Shown here one piece after another: positions 8,344-16,834 of a stretch of DNA of 64,000 bases. Position 1 is the stretch's first letter. Every line of letters starts with the position of its first letter. Source of the DNA: Streptomyces sp. ATexAB-D23. GTDB lineage: Bacteria; Actinomycetota; Actinomycetes; Streptomycetales; Streptomycetaceae. Both the position numbers and the translations under genes were made by a program. Under the pieces are notes generated by a model. The model saw only the letters and a program-made list of their open reading frames with translations, made no database searches and had not been told where the DNA came from. The DNA lies in contig NZ_KB892003.1 in assembly GCF_000373645.1 (NCBI RefSeq), forward strand, positions 130,780 to 194,779, given 5' to 3'.

Positions 8344-10209
8344 ATGCCCCGTCCCTCCGCGCTCAGGCGCTCACCCATGGCCTGGGTCACCGGGGTCATG
8401 CTGGCGTCGCTCGTCGTGCTCGCCCTGGCCGGCCCGCTCCTGTGGGGCGCGGCGGCCGACCGCCCGAATCCCTCAGCCGTGCTCCAGGGCCCCTCGGCAG
8501 CGCACCCGATCGGCACGGACGGACTCGGCCGGGACCTGCTGGCCCGGGTCCTGACGGCCACCCGGCCCTCGCTGCTGCTCGCGCTGGCGTCGGTTGTGCT
8601 CGGTGCGACCGCGGGTGTGCTCCTCGGGGCGTGCACCGCTGTACTCGGGCGGCGCGCCCGCCGGCTGACCGCCGGGCTGATCAACCTCCTGCTCGCCTTC
8701 CCGGCGCTCCTGCTCGCGATGTTCCTCGCGGTGGTGTTCGGCGCGGGCACGACGGGTGCGGTGCTGGCCCTCTCCGCCGCGGCCGTACCCGGGTTCGCCC
8801 GGCTCGCCCAGACCCTCGCCGCGGGCGTCGCCGGCACCGACCACCTGGCCGCGGCCCGGGTCCTCGGCCTGCGCCGCCACCGGCTGCTGTGGCGCCACGT
8901 CCTGCCCAACATCGCCGAGCCGCTGCTCCTGAGCGTCACCACGGCGGCGGGCACCGCCCTGGTCGCACTCTCCGGGCTGAGCTTCCTCGGCCTGGGCGTC
9001 CAGCCACCCGGCTACGACTGGGGGCAGCTGCTCAGCCAGGGGCTCGACCGGATCTACGCCGAACCGTTGCCCGCACTCGCCCCGGGCCTGGCCCTGCTGT
9101 ATGCCGCCCTGGCCTTCCAACTGCTCGGCGAGGTCCTGGCCGGCAGCGCCGCCGGGCGCGGCCCTGTGGTGCGCATCCCCGCGCAGAGGACCGCCCCGAG
9201 CGGCCCCGCCGAGGGTGGAACGGTCCTCCAGGTCGACGATCTCACCGTCGAACTGCCGACCCCCGGCGGCACGATCCGGCCGGTGCGCGGTGTGAGCCTC
9301 TCACTGCGGCCGGGCGAGATCGTCGGCCTCGTCGGCGAGTCGGGATCGGGCAAGTCGCTCACCGCGCTGGCCATCGCCGACCTGCTGCCGTACGGCGCCC
9401 GGGTGTCCCGGCGCACACTGCGTCTGCTCGGGGCCGACCTCGCCGCCCTGACACCGAAGGAACGGGACCGGCACCTCGCGACGGGGCTGTCGGTGATCTT
9501 CCAGAACCCGGCTTCGGCGCTCAACCCGGCCCTGCGGATCGGCACCCAGCTCACCGAGGCCGTCCGCACCCACCGCGGTGCGAGCCGCGCCCAGGCCACC
9601 GCTCAGGCCGTCGATGCCCTGCGCCGGGTCGGGCTGCCCCCGGCGGTGCTGCGCTCACGTCCCCACCAGCTCTCCGGCGGCCAGCGCCAACGCGTGATGA
9701 TCGCCGCCGGGCTGATGGTGCGGCCGGGACTGATCATCGCCGACGAACCGACCACCGCCCTCGACGTCACCGTCCAGCGGCAGATCACCCGGCTGCTCAC
9801 CGACATCCGGCGGGACACCTCCGCCGCGATCCTGTTCATCAGCCATGACATCGCGCTCGTGGGCGAGTTCTGCGAACGGGTCCTGGTGATGTACGCGGGT
9901 ACCGTCGTCGAGGCGCTGCCCGCCGCCCGCCTCGCCGACCGCACCCGGCACCCCTACACCCGGGCCCTGGTCACATCGGTGCCGGACCTCACGGCCGACC
10001 GCGACCGGCCCCTGCCGACGGTCGAGGGCGCGCCGCCCGATCCGCTCGCACCCGCGCCGGGGTGCCCGTTCGAGCCCCGCTGCCCACGCCGCCAGGATCT
10101 CTGCGCCGAGCAGGCTCCGCCTCTCGACGACCTCGGTGCGGGCCACCGGGTCGCCTGCTGGTATCCGCTGCCGGTGACAGCGGGCACGAAGCCGGTGACC
10201 GCGTCGTGA
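8344..10209 (+). CDS. Fused ABC permease (DppC type) and ATP-binding protein (DppD type)
   Basis: A 621-residue fusion. Residues about 1-270 are a DppC-type permease (HPIGTDGLGRDLLARVL, and the ATPase-contact loop AARVLGLRRHRLLWRHVLPN). Residues about 295-620 are a DppD-type ATPase with Walker A GESGSGKS, signature LSGGQRQRVMIA, Walker B LIIADEPTTALD and the oligopeptide-type C-terminal segment CPFEPRCPRRQDLC. Such fusions are known in actinobacteria. I chose the ATG at 8344 because AGGGAG lies eight bases upstream; a GTG at 8338 sits too close. It overlaps or abuts both neighbours, so one mRNA is likely. Confidence 0.88.
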   Translation: MPRPSALRRSPMAWVTGVMLASLVVLALAGPLLWGAAADRPNPSAVLQGPSAAHPIGTDGLGRDLLARVLTATRPSLLLALASVVLGATAGVLLGACTAVLGRRARRLTAGLINLLLAFPALLLAMFLAVVFGAGTTGAVLALSAAAVPGFARLAQTLAAGVAGTDHLAAARVLGLRRHRLLWRHVLPNIAEPLLLSVTTAAGTALVALSGLSFLGLGVQPPGYDWGQLLSQGLDRIYAEPLPALAPGLALLYAALAFQLLGEVLAGSAAGRGPVVRIPAQRTAPSGPAEGGTVLQVDDLTVELPTPGGTIRPVRGVSLSLRPGEIVGLVGESGSGKSLTALAIADLLPYGARVSRRTLRLLGADLAALTPKERDRHLATGLSVIFQNPASALNPALRIGTQLTEAVRTHRGASRAQATAQAVDALRRVGLPPAVLRSRPHQLSGGQRQRVMIAAGLMVRPGLIIADEPTTALDVTVQRQITRLLTDIRRDTSAAILFISHDIALVGEFCERVLVMYAGTVVEALPAARLADRTRHPYTRALVTSVPDLTADRDRPLPTVEGAPPDPLAPAPGCPFEPRCPRRQDLCAEQAPPLDDLGAGHRVACWYPLPVTAGTKPVTAS

Positions 10210-10997
10210 CGGCCCTTCAGGTGAGTGGGCTCACCGTCCGCCGCACCGGCCCCCGGGGCTCCTTCGCCGCGGTGGACGGCGTCTCGCTGAAGGTCCCGTC
10301 CGGCACCACCCTCGGGCTCGTGGGGGAGTCCGGCTCGGGCAAGTCCAGCCTGGCCGGAGCGATCGTCGGCCTCGTCCCCGTACAGAGCGGCCGGATCCTG
10401 ATCGACGGCCGGGGGAGCCGAGCCCGGACCATCCGCGACCGGCGGCGCCTCGGCCGACAGGTCCAGATCGTCCTCCAGGACCCGGACACGGCGCTCGACC
10501 CGCGGATGACGGCAGGTCAGGCACTCGCCGAGGCCGCCACCGTCTACCGCCGGCTCGACCGGACCGCGCGCGCCGAGCGCGTCACCGAACTGCTCGGCCT
10601 CGTCGGCCTGGACCCCCGGCTCGCCGGCCGCCTGCCGCGGCAGCTGTCCGGCGGCCAGCGCCAGCGGGTGGCCCTCGCCCGCGCCCTGGCCGTCGAGCCG
10701 GGGCTGCTGATCGCCGACGAGATCACCTCGGCACTCGACGTATCGGTGCAGGCATCCGTACTCAACACGATCCGCGAACTCCAGCGACGGCTCGGGCTCT
10801 CCATGCTGTTCATCGGCCACAACCTGCCCGCGGTCTGCCACGTCTCCGACGCCGTGGCGGTCATGCGGCACGGGCGGATCGTGGAGACCGCTCCCACCGA
10901 GACGCTCCTGCGCACGCCGAGGCACCCGTACACCCGGACGCTGCTCGCCTCCGTGCCGTCGCTCCGCACACCCCCGTCCGAGGAAAGGACGTCGTGA
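10206..10997 (+). CDS. ABC transporter ATP-binding protein, DppF type
   Basis: A 263-residue ATPase with Walker A GESGSGKS, signature LSGGQRQRVALARAL and Walker B LLIADEITSALD (I replaces the usual P). The C-terminus, TETLLRTPRHPYTRTLLASVP, is typical of OppF/DppF. The GTG at 10206 overlaps the TGA of the fusion gene (GTGA) and GGTGA lies seven bases upstream. It supplies the second nucleotide-binding domain for the importer. It ends the operon; no clear terminator follows. Confidence 0.88.
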   Translation: MTALQVSGLTVRRTGPRGSFAAVDGVSLKVPSGTTLGLVGESGSGKSSLAGAIVGLVPVQSGRILIDGRGSRARTIRDRRRLGRQVQIVLQDPDTALDPRMTAGQALAEAATVYRRLDRTARAERVTELLGLVGLDPRLAGRLPRQLSGGQRQRVALARALAVEPGLLIADEITSALDVSVQASVLNTIRELQRRLGLSMLFIGHNLPAVCHVSDAVAVMRHGRIVETAPTETLLRTPRHPYTRTLLASVPSLRTPPSEERTS

Positions 10998-11285
10998 CCG
11001 GCGGGCACTCCCGGATCGTCCGTGCGCGCATTCGAAAAGCGTTCGCCGCCGGTTCCGCATGGCACACCTGAGTAATTCCGGTATCGCGATGTCAAGTGGT
11101 CGAACAATTCCTCACGCTCACGGATTACCGCGCGATATTCTTGCTTGATTTCCGTGAGACGATGCGGCGGCTTTGGAATCCGACGGGCCCGGCGCCGCCG
11201 GTCCTTTCTCGAATAGATATCGAAAGGTGTGGAATATGGGAGCTCCCCGAAAAGCATCGATCACGCCCGAACGGAGCGACGTGGC

Positions 11286-12320
11286 ATGACCGTCGCCCTG
11301 GACCAGACCCTGTTCCACCAGACGGGCGTCGGCCTGTCCGTGCCGTTCGCCATCGCCGGGACGGGGGTGCACCTGCCGCCGGCGGTCGTCACCAACCAGG
11401 AGCTCACCCGCACCCTGGACACGAGCGACGAGTGGATCACCAGCCGCACCGGCATCCGTGAACGTCGCCGTCTGGCTCCGGACCTGGCGACCTCCGACAT
11501 GTGCGTCGCCGCCGCCCACCCGGCCCTGGCCGCCGCCGGTATCGAGCCCGCCCAACTGGACGCGGTCGTCGTCGCCAGCTACACGGGGGACCAGCCGCTC
11601 CTTTCTACCGCGCTGATCGTCAAGGACGCCCTGGGCGCCCACCGGGCCCTGTCCCTCGACGTCACCCAGGCCGCCTGCGCCTCCGGCATCCAGGCGATGC
11701 TGATCGCCGCCCACCTCCTGCAGAACCCCTCCATCAGCACGATCCTCCTCGTCGCGGCCGACTGCGCCTCCCGGATCACCGGCCCCACCGACCGCACCAC
11801 CAGGGTCTTCTTCGGAGACGCCGCGGCAGCCGTCGTCCTCACCCGGTCGGACACCCCTGGCGCGGGCCTGCTGTCCTACGACCTCGGCTCCCAGCTGTCC
11901 TACGACGTCCAGATCCCCGCCGGCGGCTCCCGGCTGCCCGCCAGCGCCGCCACCGTCGCCGCCGGGGACCACTACCTGTACATGGACGGCCGCGCCGTCT
12001 GGAACGCGGCGACCACACGCCTGCCGGAGAGCATCACCCGCGCCGCCCAGCGCGCCGCCGTGCCGATCGACGAGGTCGGGCACTTCTTCCTGCACCAGGC
12101 GAACCTGAACATCCTCACCGAGACCCTGGCCGCTCTGGGCGTTCCCCGGGAACGGGCCACCGTCACCATCGACCGACTCGGCAACACCGGATCGGCGGGC
12201 CTGTTCACGGCACTTCACGCCACCGTCGCCGAAGGTGCCCTGCTCCCGGGAGACACCTACGTGCTGGCCGGGATCGGCGCGGGCTTCCAGTGGGGAACCC
12301 TCTGCCTGCGCCACGCCTGA
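11286..12320 (+). CDS. Beta-ketoacyl-ACP synthase III-like (FabH family) enzyme
   Basis: A 344-residue thiolase-fold enzyme. The triad is visible: Cys in TQAACASGIQA, His in FLHQANLNI and Asn in GNTGSAG. The start motif TSDEWITSRTGIRERR and the end GIGAGFQWGTLCLR are FabH-like. FabH condenses an acyl-CoA with malonyl-ACP. Here no ACP, FabD or other fatty-acid or polyketide gene lies near, so it is not the housekeeping locus. It could prime a specialised product or act as an acyltransferase of the CerJ/ChlB3 kind. It starts at the ATG at 11286 with GGAG nine bases upstream. The 288 bases upstream are unusually AT-rich for this window. Confidence 0.85.
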   Translation: MTVALDQTLFHQTGVGLSVPFAIAGTGVHLPPAVVTNQELTRTLDTSDEWITSRTGIRERRRLAPDLATSDMCVAAAHPALAAAGIEPAQLDAVVVASYTGDQPLLSTALIVKDALGAHRALSLDVTQAACASGIQAMLIAAHLLQNPSISTILLVAADCASRITGPTDRTTRVFFGDAAAAVVLTRSDTPGAGLLSYDLGSQLSYDVQIPAGGSRLPASAATVAAGDHYLYMDGRAVWNAATTRLPESITRAAQRAAVPIDEVGHFFLHQANLNILTETLAALGVPRERATVTIDRLGNTGSAGLFTALHATVAEGALLPGDTYVLAGIGAGFQWGTLCLRHA

Positions 12321-12429
12321 CCGTTCGTCGCCCAGCCCGCAGGAAAGACGATTCGCGCACAACCATCCGCGCCCTTCGGAGGTCACAACAAGTGGGAGCA
12401 AACCGCTCCTGAGGACGCAAGGGGGAAAT

Positions 12430-12879
12430 ATGCGAAAGATCCGTAATATCGCGACCGCCGGAGCACTGACCACGCTGATGGTGGGCGCGACCGCCGCGTT
12501 CGGCCCGTCCGCCTCGGCGGCGCCCAACGTCACACCCCAGGGCGTCTGCGGGAGCTCGTACAAGACGGTGAACTCGGCCGCCGTGGGCTCCCTCGGCACG
12601 CTCTACCTCACGTACAACGCCTCGAACGGCAAGAACTGTGTGGTGACCATCCGCTCCAATCCGGGCGCCGCACTGGACATGAGCGCGTCCATCTACATCC
12701 CCGACACCGACGCCTGGGCGGACGACACCGGGAAGTTCACGTCGTACGCCGGTCCGGTCTACGCCTACGGCAAGGGCCACTGCGTCAGCTGGAGCGGCCA
12801 CATCGACAACGTGTACGTGTCGGTGGACAACAGCAACTGCGCCTCGCTCAAGGAGCACCGGGTCCTCGAAGTCCGCTGA
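12430..12879 (+). CDS. Secreted SapA-like (spore-associated protein) family protein
   Basis: A 149-residue exported protein: Sec signal MRKIRNIATAGALTTLMVGATAAF, with cleavage likely after SASA. The mature part (YKTVNSAAVGSLGTLYLTYN, then GKNCVVTIRSNPG, with four Cys) resembles the spore-associated protein A family of Streptomyces, small proteins found with aerial mycelium and spores. The RBS AGGGGG lies six bases upstream. A strong hairpin follows. Assignment is by recalled family pattern; molecular function is unknown. Confidence 0.7.
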   Translation: MRKIRNIATAGALTTLMVGATAAFGPSASAAPNVTPQGVCGSSYKTVNSAAVGSLGTLYLTYNASNGKNCVVTIRSNPGAALDMSASIYIPDTDAWADDTGKFTSYAGPVYAYGKGHCVSWSGHIDNVYVSVDNSNCASLKEHRVLEVR

Positions 12880-12892
12880 CCCCGCACCGCGC

Positions 12893-12932
12893 GCCGAAGC
12901 CGTGCCCGGCACCCGCCGGGCACGGCTTCGGC
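12893..12932. terminator. Strong hairpin terminator between convergent genes
   Basis: A perfect 18-bp stem, GCCGAAGCCGTGCCCGGC and its complement, with loop ACCC. It lies between the ends of the SapA-like gene and the tetR gene on the other strand and can serve both. No T-tract, as is usual in Streptomyces. Confidence 0.85.
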
Positions 12933-12964
12933 ATGTACGGGACGCGTCCCGAGGGCCCGCCCGG

Positions 12965-13531
12965 TCAGCGCAGGAGCCGGCGGATGACGACGGCGGCGGC
13001 GTCGATGTCGGCCGGCTCGCCGGTGATCAGTTCCCGGTAGTAGAAGGACTCGCCGACGCGGGTGACGGCGTACGCGAGGGTGGCCGCGTCGGTGTCGTCG
13101 GGTTCGCCGATCTCGGCCCGGACGATGCGGGTGAGCGTCGAGATGAGCCGGTGCTGCATGACGCCGTCGCGCGAGGTCATGACCCGCAGGGCGGTCTCCG
13201 GATGGTCGGCCAGGAACCGGCGCATCGAAGGCAGTTGCGCGCTGGTGTGCAGTATCGCGTGGACCAGGTCGGCGATCCCCTCGGCGCCCCGCCCGCGGCA
13301 CCGGGGGTGGACCCGGGCGAACTCGGCCGTGGCGATCGACCAGATCACCTCCCCGAGCAGGCGGTCCCGGTCGCCGTACCTCCGGTAGAGCGTCGCGCGG
13401 CCGATTCCGGCCTCCTGGGCCAGCGCGCGGGCGTCGATCCAGCCGTCCCGGTCGAACATGGCGACCGCCGCGCGCAGCACCGGGTCGTCCACGGGGAGGG
13501 GATCGGGGATCTCTTGCGGTCGAGACATCAT
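12965..13531 (-). CDS. TetR-family transcriptional regulator
   Basis: A 188-residue repressor-type protein. The N-terminal helix-turn-helix is RALAQEAGIGRATLYRRYGDRDRLLGEV; the C-terminal ligand domain resembles the QsdR-type family. It is divergent from the DUF1295 membrane enzyme at 13591, and the 59 bases between starts hold repeated TGTCTC/GAGACA half-sites, some overlapping its own start. Autorepression and control of the neighbour are therefore likely. ATG codons lie at 13531 and 13528. Ligand unknown. Confidence 0.88.
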   Translation of the reverse strand: MMSRPQEIPDPLPVDDPVLRAAVAMFDRDGWIDARALAQEAGIGRATLYRRYGDRDRLLGEVIWSIATAEFARVHPRCRGRGAEGIADLVHAILHTSAQLPSMRRFLADHPETALRVMTSRDGVMQHRLISTLTRIVRAEIGEPDDTDAATLAYAVTRVGESFYYRELITGEPADIDAAAVVIRRLLR

Positions 13532-13573
13532 GCACCTAATGTCTCACGCGAGACACCTGGATGCATGTGTCTC
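13522..13573. promoter_or_regulatory. Cluster of TGTCTC/GAGACA half-sites (TetR operator)
   Basis: TGTCTC-ACGC-GAGACA (13540-13555) is a perfect 6-4-6 inverted repeat. A further GAGACA lies at 13522-13527, and another TGTCTC at 13568-13573. They sit exactly between two divergent starts, as expected for a TetR dimer site. The link to the adjacent regulator is inferred from position. Confidence 0.65.
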
Positions 13574-13590
13574 AGGCGAGGGGAGTCGTT

Positions 13591-14580
13591 ATGGCCGTCG
13601 TGAGGCGCATCGCGCCGTTCGCGATCTATGCCGTGTTGTTCGCCGGGCTGGTGGCCCAGCCCGGTCCCGCCCGGTTCGCGGTCGTCAATCTGGCCGTGCA
13701 ACTGGTCGTCTTCGGGGTGGGTGCCTGCCTGCCGGCCCATCGCACCGGCTTCATGTCCTACGTGGACGTGGCCTGGCCCTGGGGGCTGGTCGCGCTGGGC
13801 GCCCAGGTGCTGGTCTTCGGGGACGCCGGGTCGCCCGCCATCATGGCCACAGCGGTGATCTATCTGCTGATGGGGCTTCGGATGGGGGCCTGGTCCCTGC
13901 GGTTCATGGTGCTCGCCCGGCTGCCGGTCGAGCTGCCGCGCTACCGCTACCAGCGGCGGCGCTGGGAGCGGGACGGCTTCCGGGGCGAGAGGCTGTCCCT
14001 CCAGGTCGAGATCCTGGTCCAGTGCGGGGCCAACGCCACCGTCCTGGCGATTCCCGCCCTGCTCGCCGCGGAACGGTCCGGGCCGTTCGACGCCCTGAGC
14101 GTCACGGCGGCCGCCCTGTGGGCCCTTGCCTGGGTGGCCGAATCGGCCGCCGACCGGCAGAAGGCCCGCTTCACCCGCCGGAGCCGCCGCGAGGGTGTGC
14201 ACCGCACCTGCGACGCCGGAATGTGGCGCTACAGCCGGCACCCCAACTACTTCGCCCAGTGGATGCAGTGGAACTGTCTGATCCTGCTCTCGCTGCCGGT
14301 GCTGACGGCCCGTTGGGGCGAGGAGCCCCTGGTGCCGGATCTTCTGACGGCGTTCGGTCTGGCCTGGGTCTCCTGGACCATGTACCACACGCTCGTGTAC
14401 TACACGGGTGCCGTTCCCGCGGAACACTTCAGCCTGAGGAAGCGCCCCGACTACGACCTGTACCGGCGCACGACCAACCGCTTCTTCCCCGGCCCCCGGC
14501 GCCCCGCGCCGGCCGCGGCCGGAACGCCCGCTGCCCTCGGCCCCCGGAGGGACGGCGAAAGCCTGCCGGACCGGCGGTGA
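13591..14580 (+). CDS. DUF1295 / steroid-reductase-like membrane protein
   Basis: A 329-residue integral membrane protein with about seven spans. Near the C-terminus the motif MWRYSRHPNYFAQWMQW, followed by RPDYDLYRRTTNRFFPG, is diagnostic of DUF1295 and the related 5-alpha-reductase/isoprenylcysteine-methyltransferase superfamily, where it forms the cofactor pocket. The exact reaction is unknown; members are linked to lipid or sterol reduction or methylation. I chose the ATG at 13591 because GAGGGGAG lies five bases upstream; an ATG at 13561 in frame has no site. It is divergent from a tetR gene with shared operators. Confidence 0.8.
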   Translation: MAVVRRIAPFAIYAVLFAGLVAQPGPARFAVVNLAVQLVVFGVGACLPAHRTGFMSYVDVAWPWGLVALGAQVLVFGDAGSPAIMATAVIYLLMGLRMGAWSLRFMVLARLPVELPRYRYQRRRWERDGFRGERLSLQVEILVQCGANATVLAIPALLAAERSGPFDALSVTAAALWALAWVAESAADRQKARFTRRSRREGVHRTCDAGMWRYSRHPNYFAQWMQWNCLILLSLPVLTARWGEEPLVPDLLTAFGLAWVSWTMYHTLVYYTGAVPAEHFSLRKRPDYDLYRRTTNRFFPGPRRPAPAAAGTPAALGPRRDGESLPDRR

Positions 14581-14585
14581 AGACG

Positions 14586-14665
14586 CCGGACGCGGGATCC
14601 GCTGCCCCGCGTCCGGTACGGCCGGGTGCGGGCGGCGCCGGGGAGAAGCGGCGCCGCCCGCACCC
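14586..14665. terminator. Tandem hairpins between convergent genes
   Basis: Two perfect stems in a row: CCGGACGCGGG (14586-14596) with its complement at 14606-14616, then the 17-bp GGGTGCGGGCGGCGCCG (14624-14640) with its complement at 14649-14665. They fill most of the space between the DUF1295 gene and the xre-cupin gene and can stop transcription from both sides. Confidence 0.8.
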
Positions 14666-14679
14666 GCCGAACACGAGCG

Positions 14680-15216
14680 TCACGGGTTCGGCGGCGTCAC
14701 CGACACGTGGAACTCGACGGCCGCGTCCGAGGCGTTGCGGTAACGGTGGGGCTGCCGCGCGTCGAAGGTGATGGCCTCCCCGGCGGCGACCACGTGGGAG
14801 TCGGAGCCGAGATCGACGGTGAGGGTGCCCACGACCACCACGGTGCACTCCAGCGAGGGGTGCGCCCACATCTCGTCGGCGGTCGTCTCGCCGGGGGCGA
14901 GCACGCCCCGCAGCACCTCCATCTGGCCGTTGCTCGGCGTCAGGCGCTCGTAGCGGAGTCTGCCGCGCGGCCCCGTGATGGTCGAGCGGTTGCCCGGCCT
15001 GCTCACCCACACCGCCGGGCTGTGCTGATCGTCGAAGAGCGCGGAGACGGACTCCCCGAAGAATCCGGCGAGACGGCGCAACGTCGCCAGGCTCGGCTCG
15101 GTCACGTCGCGCTCGATCTGGCTGAGCAGTGTGGCGGACACACCGGTCTCCGCGGCGAGCGCGCGCAGGCTCAGGCCGCGCTGGGTCCGGAGCATCCGCA
15201 ATTGTTGACTGATCAT
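14680..15216 (-). CDS. XRE-family regulator with C-terminal cupin domain
   Basis: A 178-residue HTH-cupin protein. The helix-turn-helix (LSLRALAAETGVSATLLSQIERDVTEPSLATLRRLA) is at residues about 14-50. The cupin barrel, with HPSLECTVVVVGTLTVDLG and AITFDARQPHRYRN, is at about 105-175. Relatives (PuuR type) sense small metabolites and repress catabolic operons. It is divergent from the symporter/amidohydrolase/dehydrogenase operon, and a 17-base repeated motif occurs twice in the gap, once over the operon promoter. It is thus the likely repressor of that operon. Confidence 0.88.
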   Translation of the reverse strand: MISQQLRMLRTQRGLSLRALAAETGVSATLLSQIERDVTEPSLATLRRLAGFFGESVSALFDDQHSPAVWVSRPGNRSTITGPRGRLRYERLTPSNGQMEVLRGVLAPGETTADEMWAHPSLECTVVVVGTLTVDLGSDSHVVAAGEAITFDARQPHRYRNASDAAVEFHVSVTPPNP

Positions 15217-15224
15217 GACCCCTC

Positions 15225-15305
15225 GTAAAGCCTCACTGCACGGATGTCATCAGAACGTACCGTTGGGCGGGTAAATAATCGGCACGTTGTAAAGCTTGAC
15301 TGCAC
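15225..15305 (+). repeat. Two copies of a 17-base motif, likely XRE-cupin operators
   Basis: GTAAAGCCTCACTGCAC at 15225-15241 and GTAAAGCTTGACTGCAC at 15289-15305 match at 15 of 17 positions and are 64 bases apart, about six helical turns. The first lies just ahead of the regulator's start, the second overlaps the promoter of the operon. Direct-repeat placement between divergent genes fits a repressor that loops or binds both promoters. Confidence 0.7.
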
Positions 15306-15324
15306 ACTCGGGCTCGCTTAGCGT
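15296..15324 (+). promoter_or_regulatory. Vegetative-type promoter of the catabolic operon
   Basis: TTGACT (15296-15301), 17-base spacer, TAGCGT (15319-15324): a close match to the HrdB-type consensus. The -35 box lies inside the second 17-base repeat, so binding there would block RNA polymerase. The predicted transcript starts about 85 bases before the symporter start codon. Confidence 0.65.
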
Positions 15325-15412
15325 CCCGGCAACGGGCAGAGCGAAGGACGTGGAGAACACTCCGGCCGCCCGTCCCCCCAAGCGTGATCACCAGCCGTCT
15401 AGGAGTCTACGT

Positions 15413-16762
15413 ATGGCAGTTCCGGCGCACATCGAATCCCCGGTCGGCCGGTCGCTGGGGCGGGTCGTGGTGTCGAGCTCGATCGGCACGGCCATGGAGT
15501 GGTACGACTACTTCCTGTACGTGGCCGGCGGCACCCTGCTCTTCGACAAGCTCTTCTTCCCGCAGCTCAGCCCCGCGGTCGGCACCATCGCAGCCCTCGG
15601 AACCCTGGCCGTCGGATCGGTGAGCAAGCCCCTGGGCGGAATGCTGTTCGGGCACCTCGGAGACCGGCTGGGCCGCAAGACCGTACTGGTGCTGACCTTG
15701 GTGATCATGGGTGTGTCGACCACGGTGGTCGGCCTGCTGCCGACGGCGGCGACCATCGGTGGCTGGGCTCCGGTCCTCCTGGTCGTCCTGCGCTTCGTGC
15801 AGGGCCTGGCGGCAGGCGGTGAGTGGGGCGGTTCGGTGCTGCTGGTGGCCGAACACACCCCGGCGCACCGCCGCGGGTTCTTCACCAGCATGACCCAGTC
15901 CGGCATCGCGCTGGGCTTCCTCGCCGCCACCGGGATCTTCGCCCTGTTCTCCGGTGTCCTCTCGCAGCAGCAGTTCGAGTCCTGGGGGTGGCGGGTTCCG
16001 TTCCTGGCCAGCGTCGTGCTCGTCGCCGTGGGGCTCTACATGAGGCTCAAGGTCGACGAGAGCCCCGAGTTCGCCGCGCTCCAGGCGCGTGGCAAGCAGG
16101 CCCGCGCCCCCATCGCCGAAGTCTTCCGCCACCACCGCAAGAGCGCCCTGGTCACGATCGGTGCCCGACTCGGCGAATCCGGCTTCTCCTCGCTCGTGCA
16201 GCTGGCGGTCCTCGTCTACGGCGTCGACGTCCTGCACGTCAGCCCGACGATGGCCCTGGTCGCCCTCATGGTCGGATTCGCGGTCGAGATGGTGACCATG
16301 GTCGGCTTCGGACGGCTCAGCGACCGCGTCGGCCGGCGACCCGTGTACATGTTGGGTGCGACGGCGGCCGCCGTACTGGCCTTCCCGCTGATCTGGATGC
16401 TCGGCAGCGAGAACGGCCTGCTCCTCATTCTGGCGGTGTCGCTCGCCTTCGGAACCGGCCACGCGGGGATGATCGGCGTCGTGCCGAGCTTCTTCACCGA
16501 GCTCTTCCCCGCCGACCTCCGCTACAGCGGCATGTCGGTCAACCTCATCTCGGGCGGTATCACGGCCGTCTTCCCGCTGGCCGTCTCGGCGCTGATCCTC
16601 TGGTCCGGCGGCTCGCTGTGGCCCCTGGCCGGCCTCCTCGTCGTCATCGCCCTCATAGGCCTGGCGTCCGTGTACTGGGCGGAGGAGACCCACCACCTCG
16701 ACCGCACCGACGGCACCCACCCCGAACAGGCACACGCCCTGGCCGCCGACACACAGAGCTGA
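15413..16762 (+). CDS. MHS-family major facilitator symporter
   Basis: A 449-residue transporter with twelve spans. The start region (SSSIGTAMEWYDYFLYVAGGTLLF) and the loop GHLGDRLGRKTVLVLTL are typical of the metabolite:H+ symporter group that includes ProP, KgtP and ShiA; GGEWGGSVLLVAEH is a further family motif. Members import small carboxylates, betaines, proline and similar solutes with protons. I chose the ATG at 15413 because AGGAG lies seven bases upstream, although the frame stays open back to 15296. It is the first gene of the operon and presumably imports the substrate of the enzymes that follow. Confidence 0.9.
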   Translation: MAVPAHIESPVGRSLGRVVVSSSIGTAMEWYDYFLYVAGGTLLFDKLFFPQLSPAVGTIAALGTLAVGSVSKPLGGMLFGHLGDRLGRKTVLVLTLVIMGVSTTVVGLLPTAATIGGWAPVLLVVLRFVQGLAAGGEWGGSVLLVAEHTPAHRRGFFTSMTQSGIALGFLAATGIFALFSGVLSQQQFESWGWRVPFLASVVLVAVGLYMRLKVDESPEFAALQARGKQARAPIAEVFRHHRKSALVTIGARLGESGFSSLVQLAVLVYGVDVLHVSPTMALVALMVGFAVEMVTMVGFGRLSDRVGRRPVYMLGATAAAVLAFPLIWMLGSENGLLLILAVSLAFGTGHAGMIGVVPSFFTELFPADLRYSGMSVNLISGGITAVFPLAVSALILWSGGSLWPLAGLLVVIALIGLASVYWAEETHHLDRTDGTHPEQAHALAADTQS

Positions 16763-16834
16763 GCGGCAGCCGACCCGTACACCCGTCCCACCGACCGCTG
16801 AAACAACCGACGAACAACACACAGGAGAAGTGCC

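Noticed and set aside
10544..11257. 237-residue minus-strand frame opposite the second importer ATPase and the 288-base gap before fabH
   Set aside because: Its first 65 residues look somewhat protein-like, but codon use is unlike the genome, there is no ribosome site, and the rest is antisense to a clear ATPase gene.
11096..11461. Plus-strand frame ahead of the FabH-like gene
   Set aside because: It runs into the fabH-like gene in another frame and has no recognisable domain.
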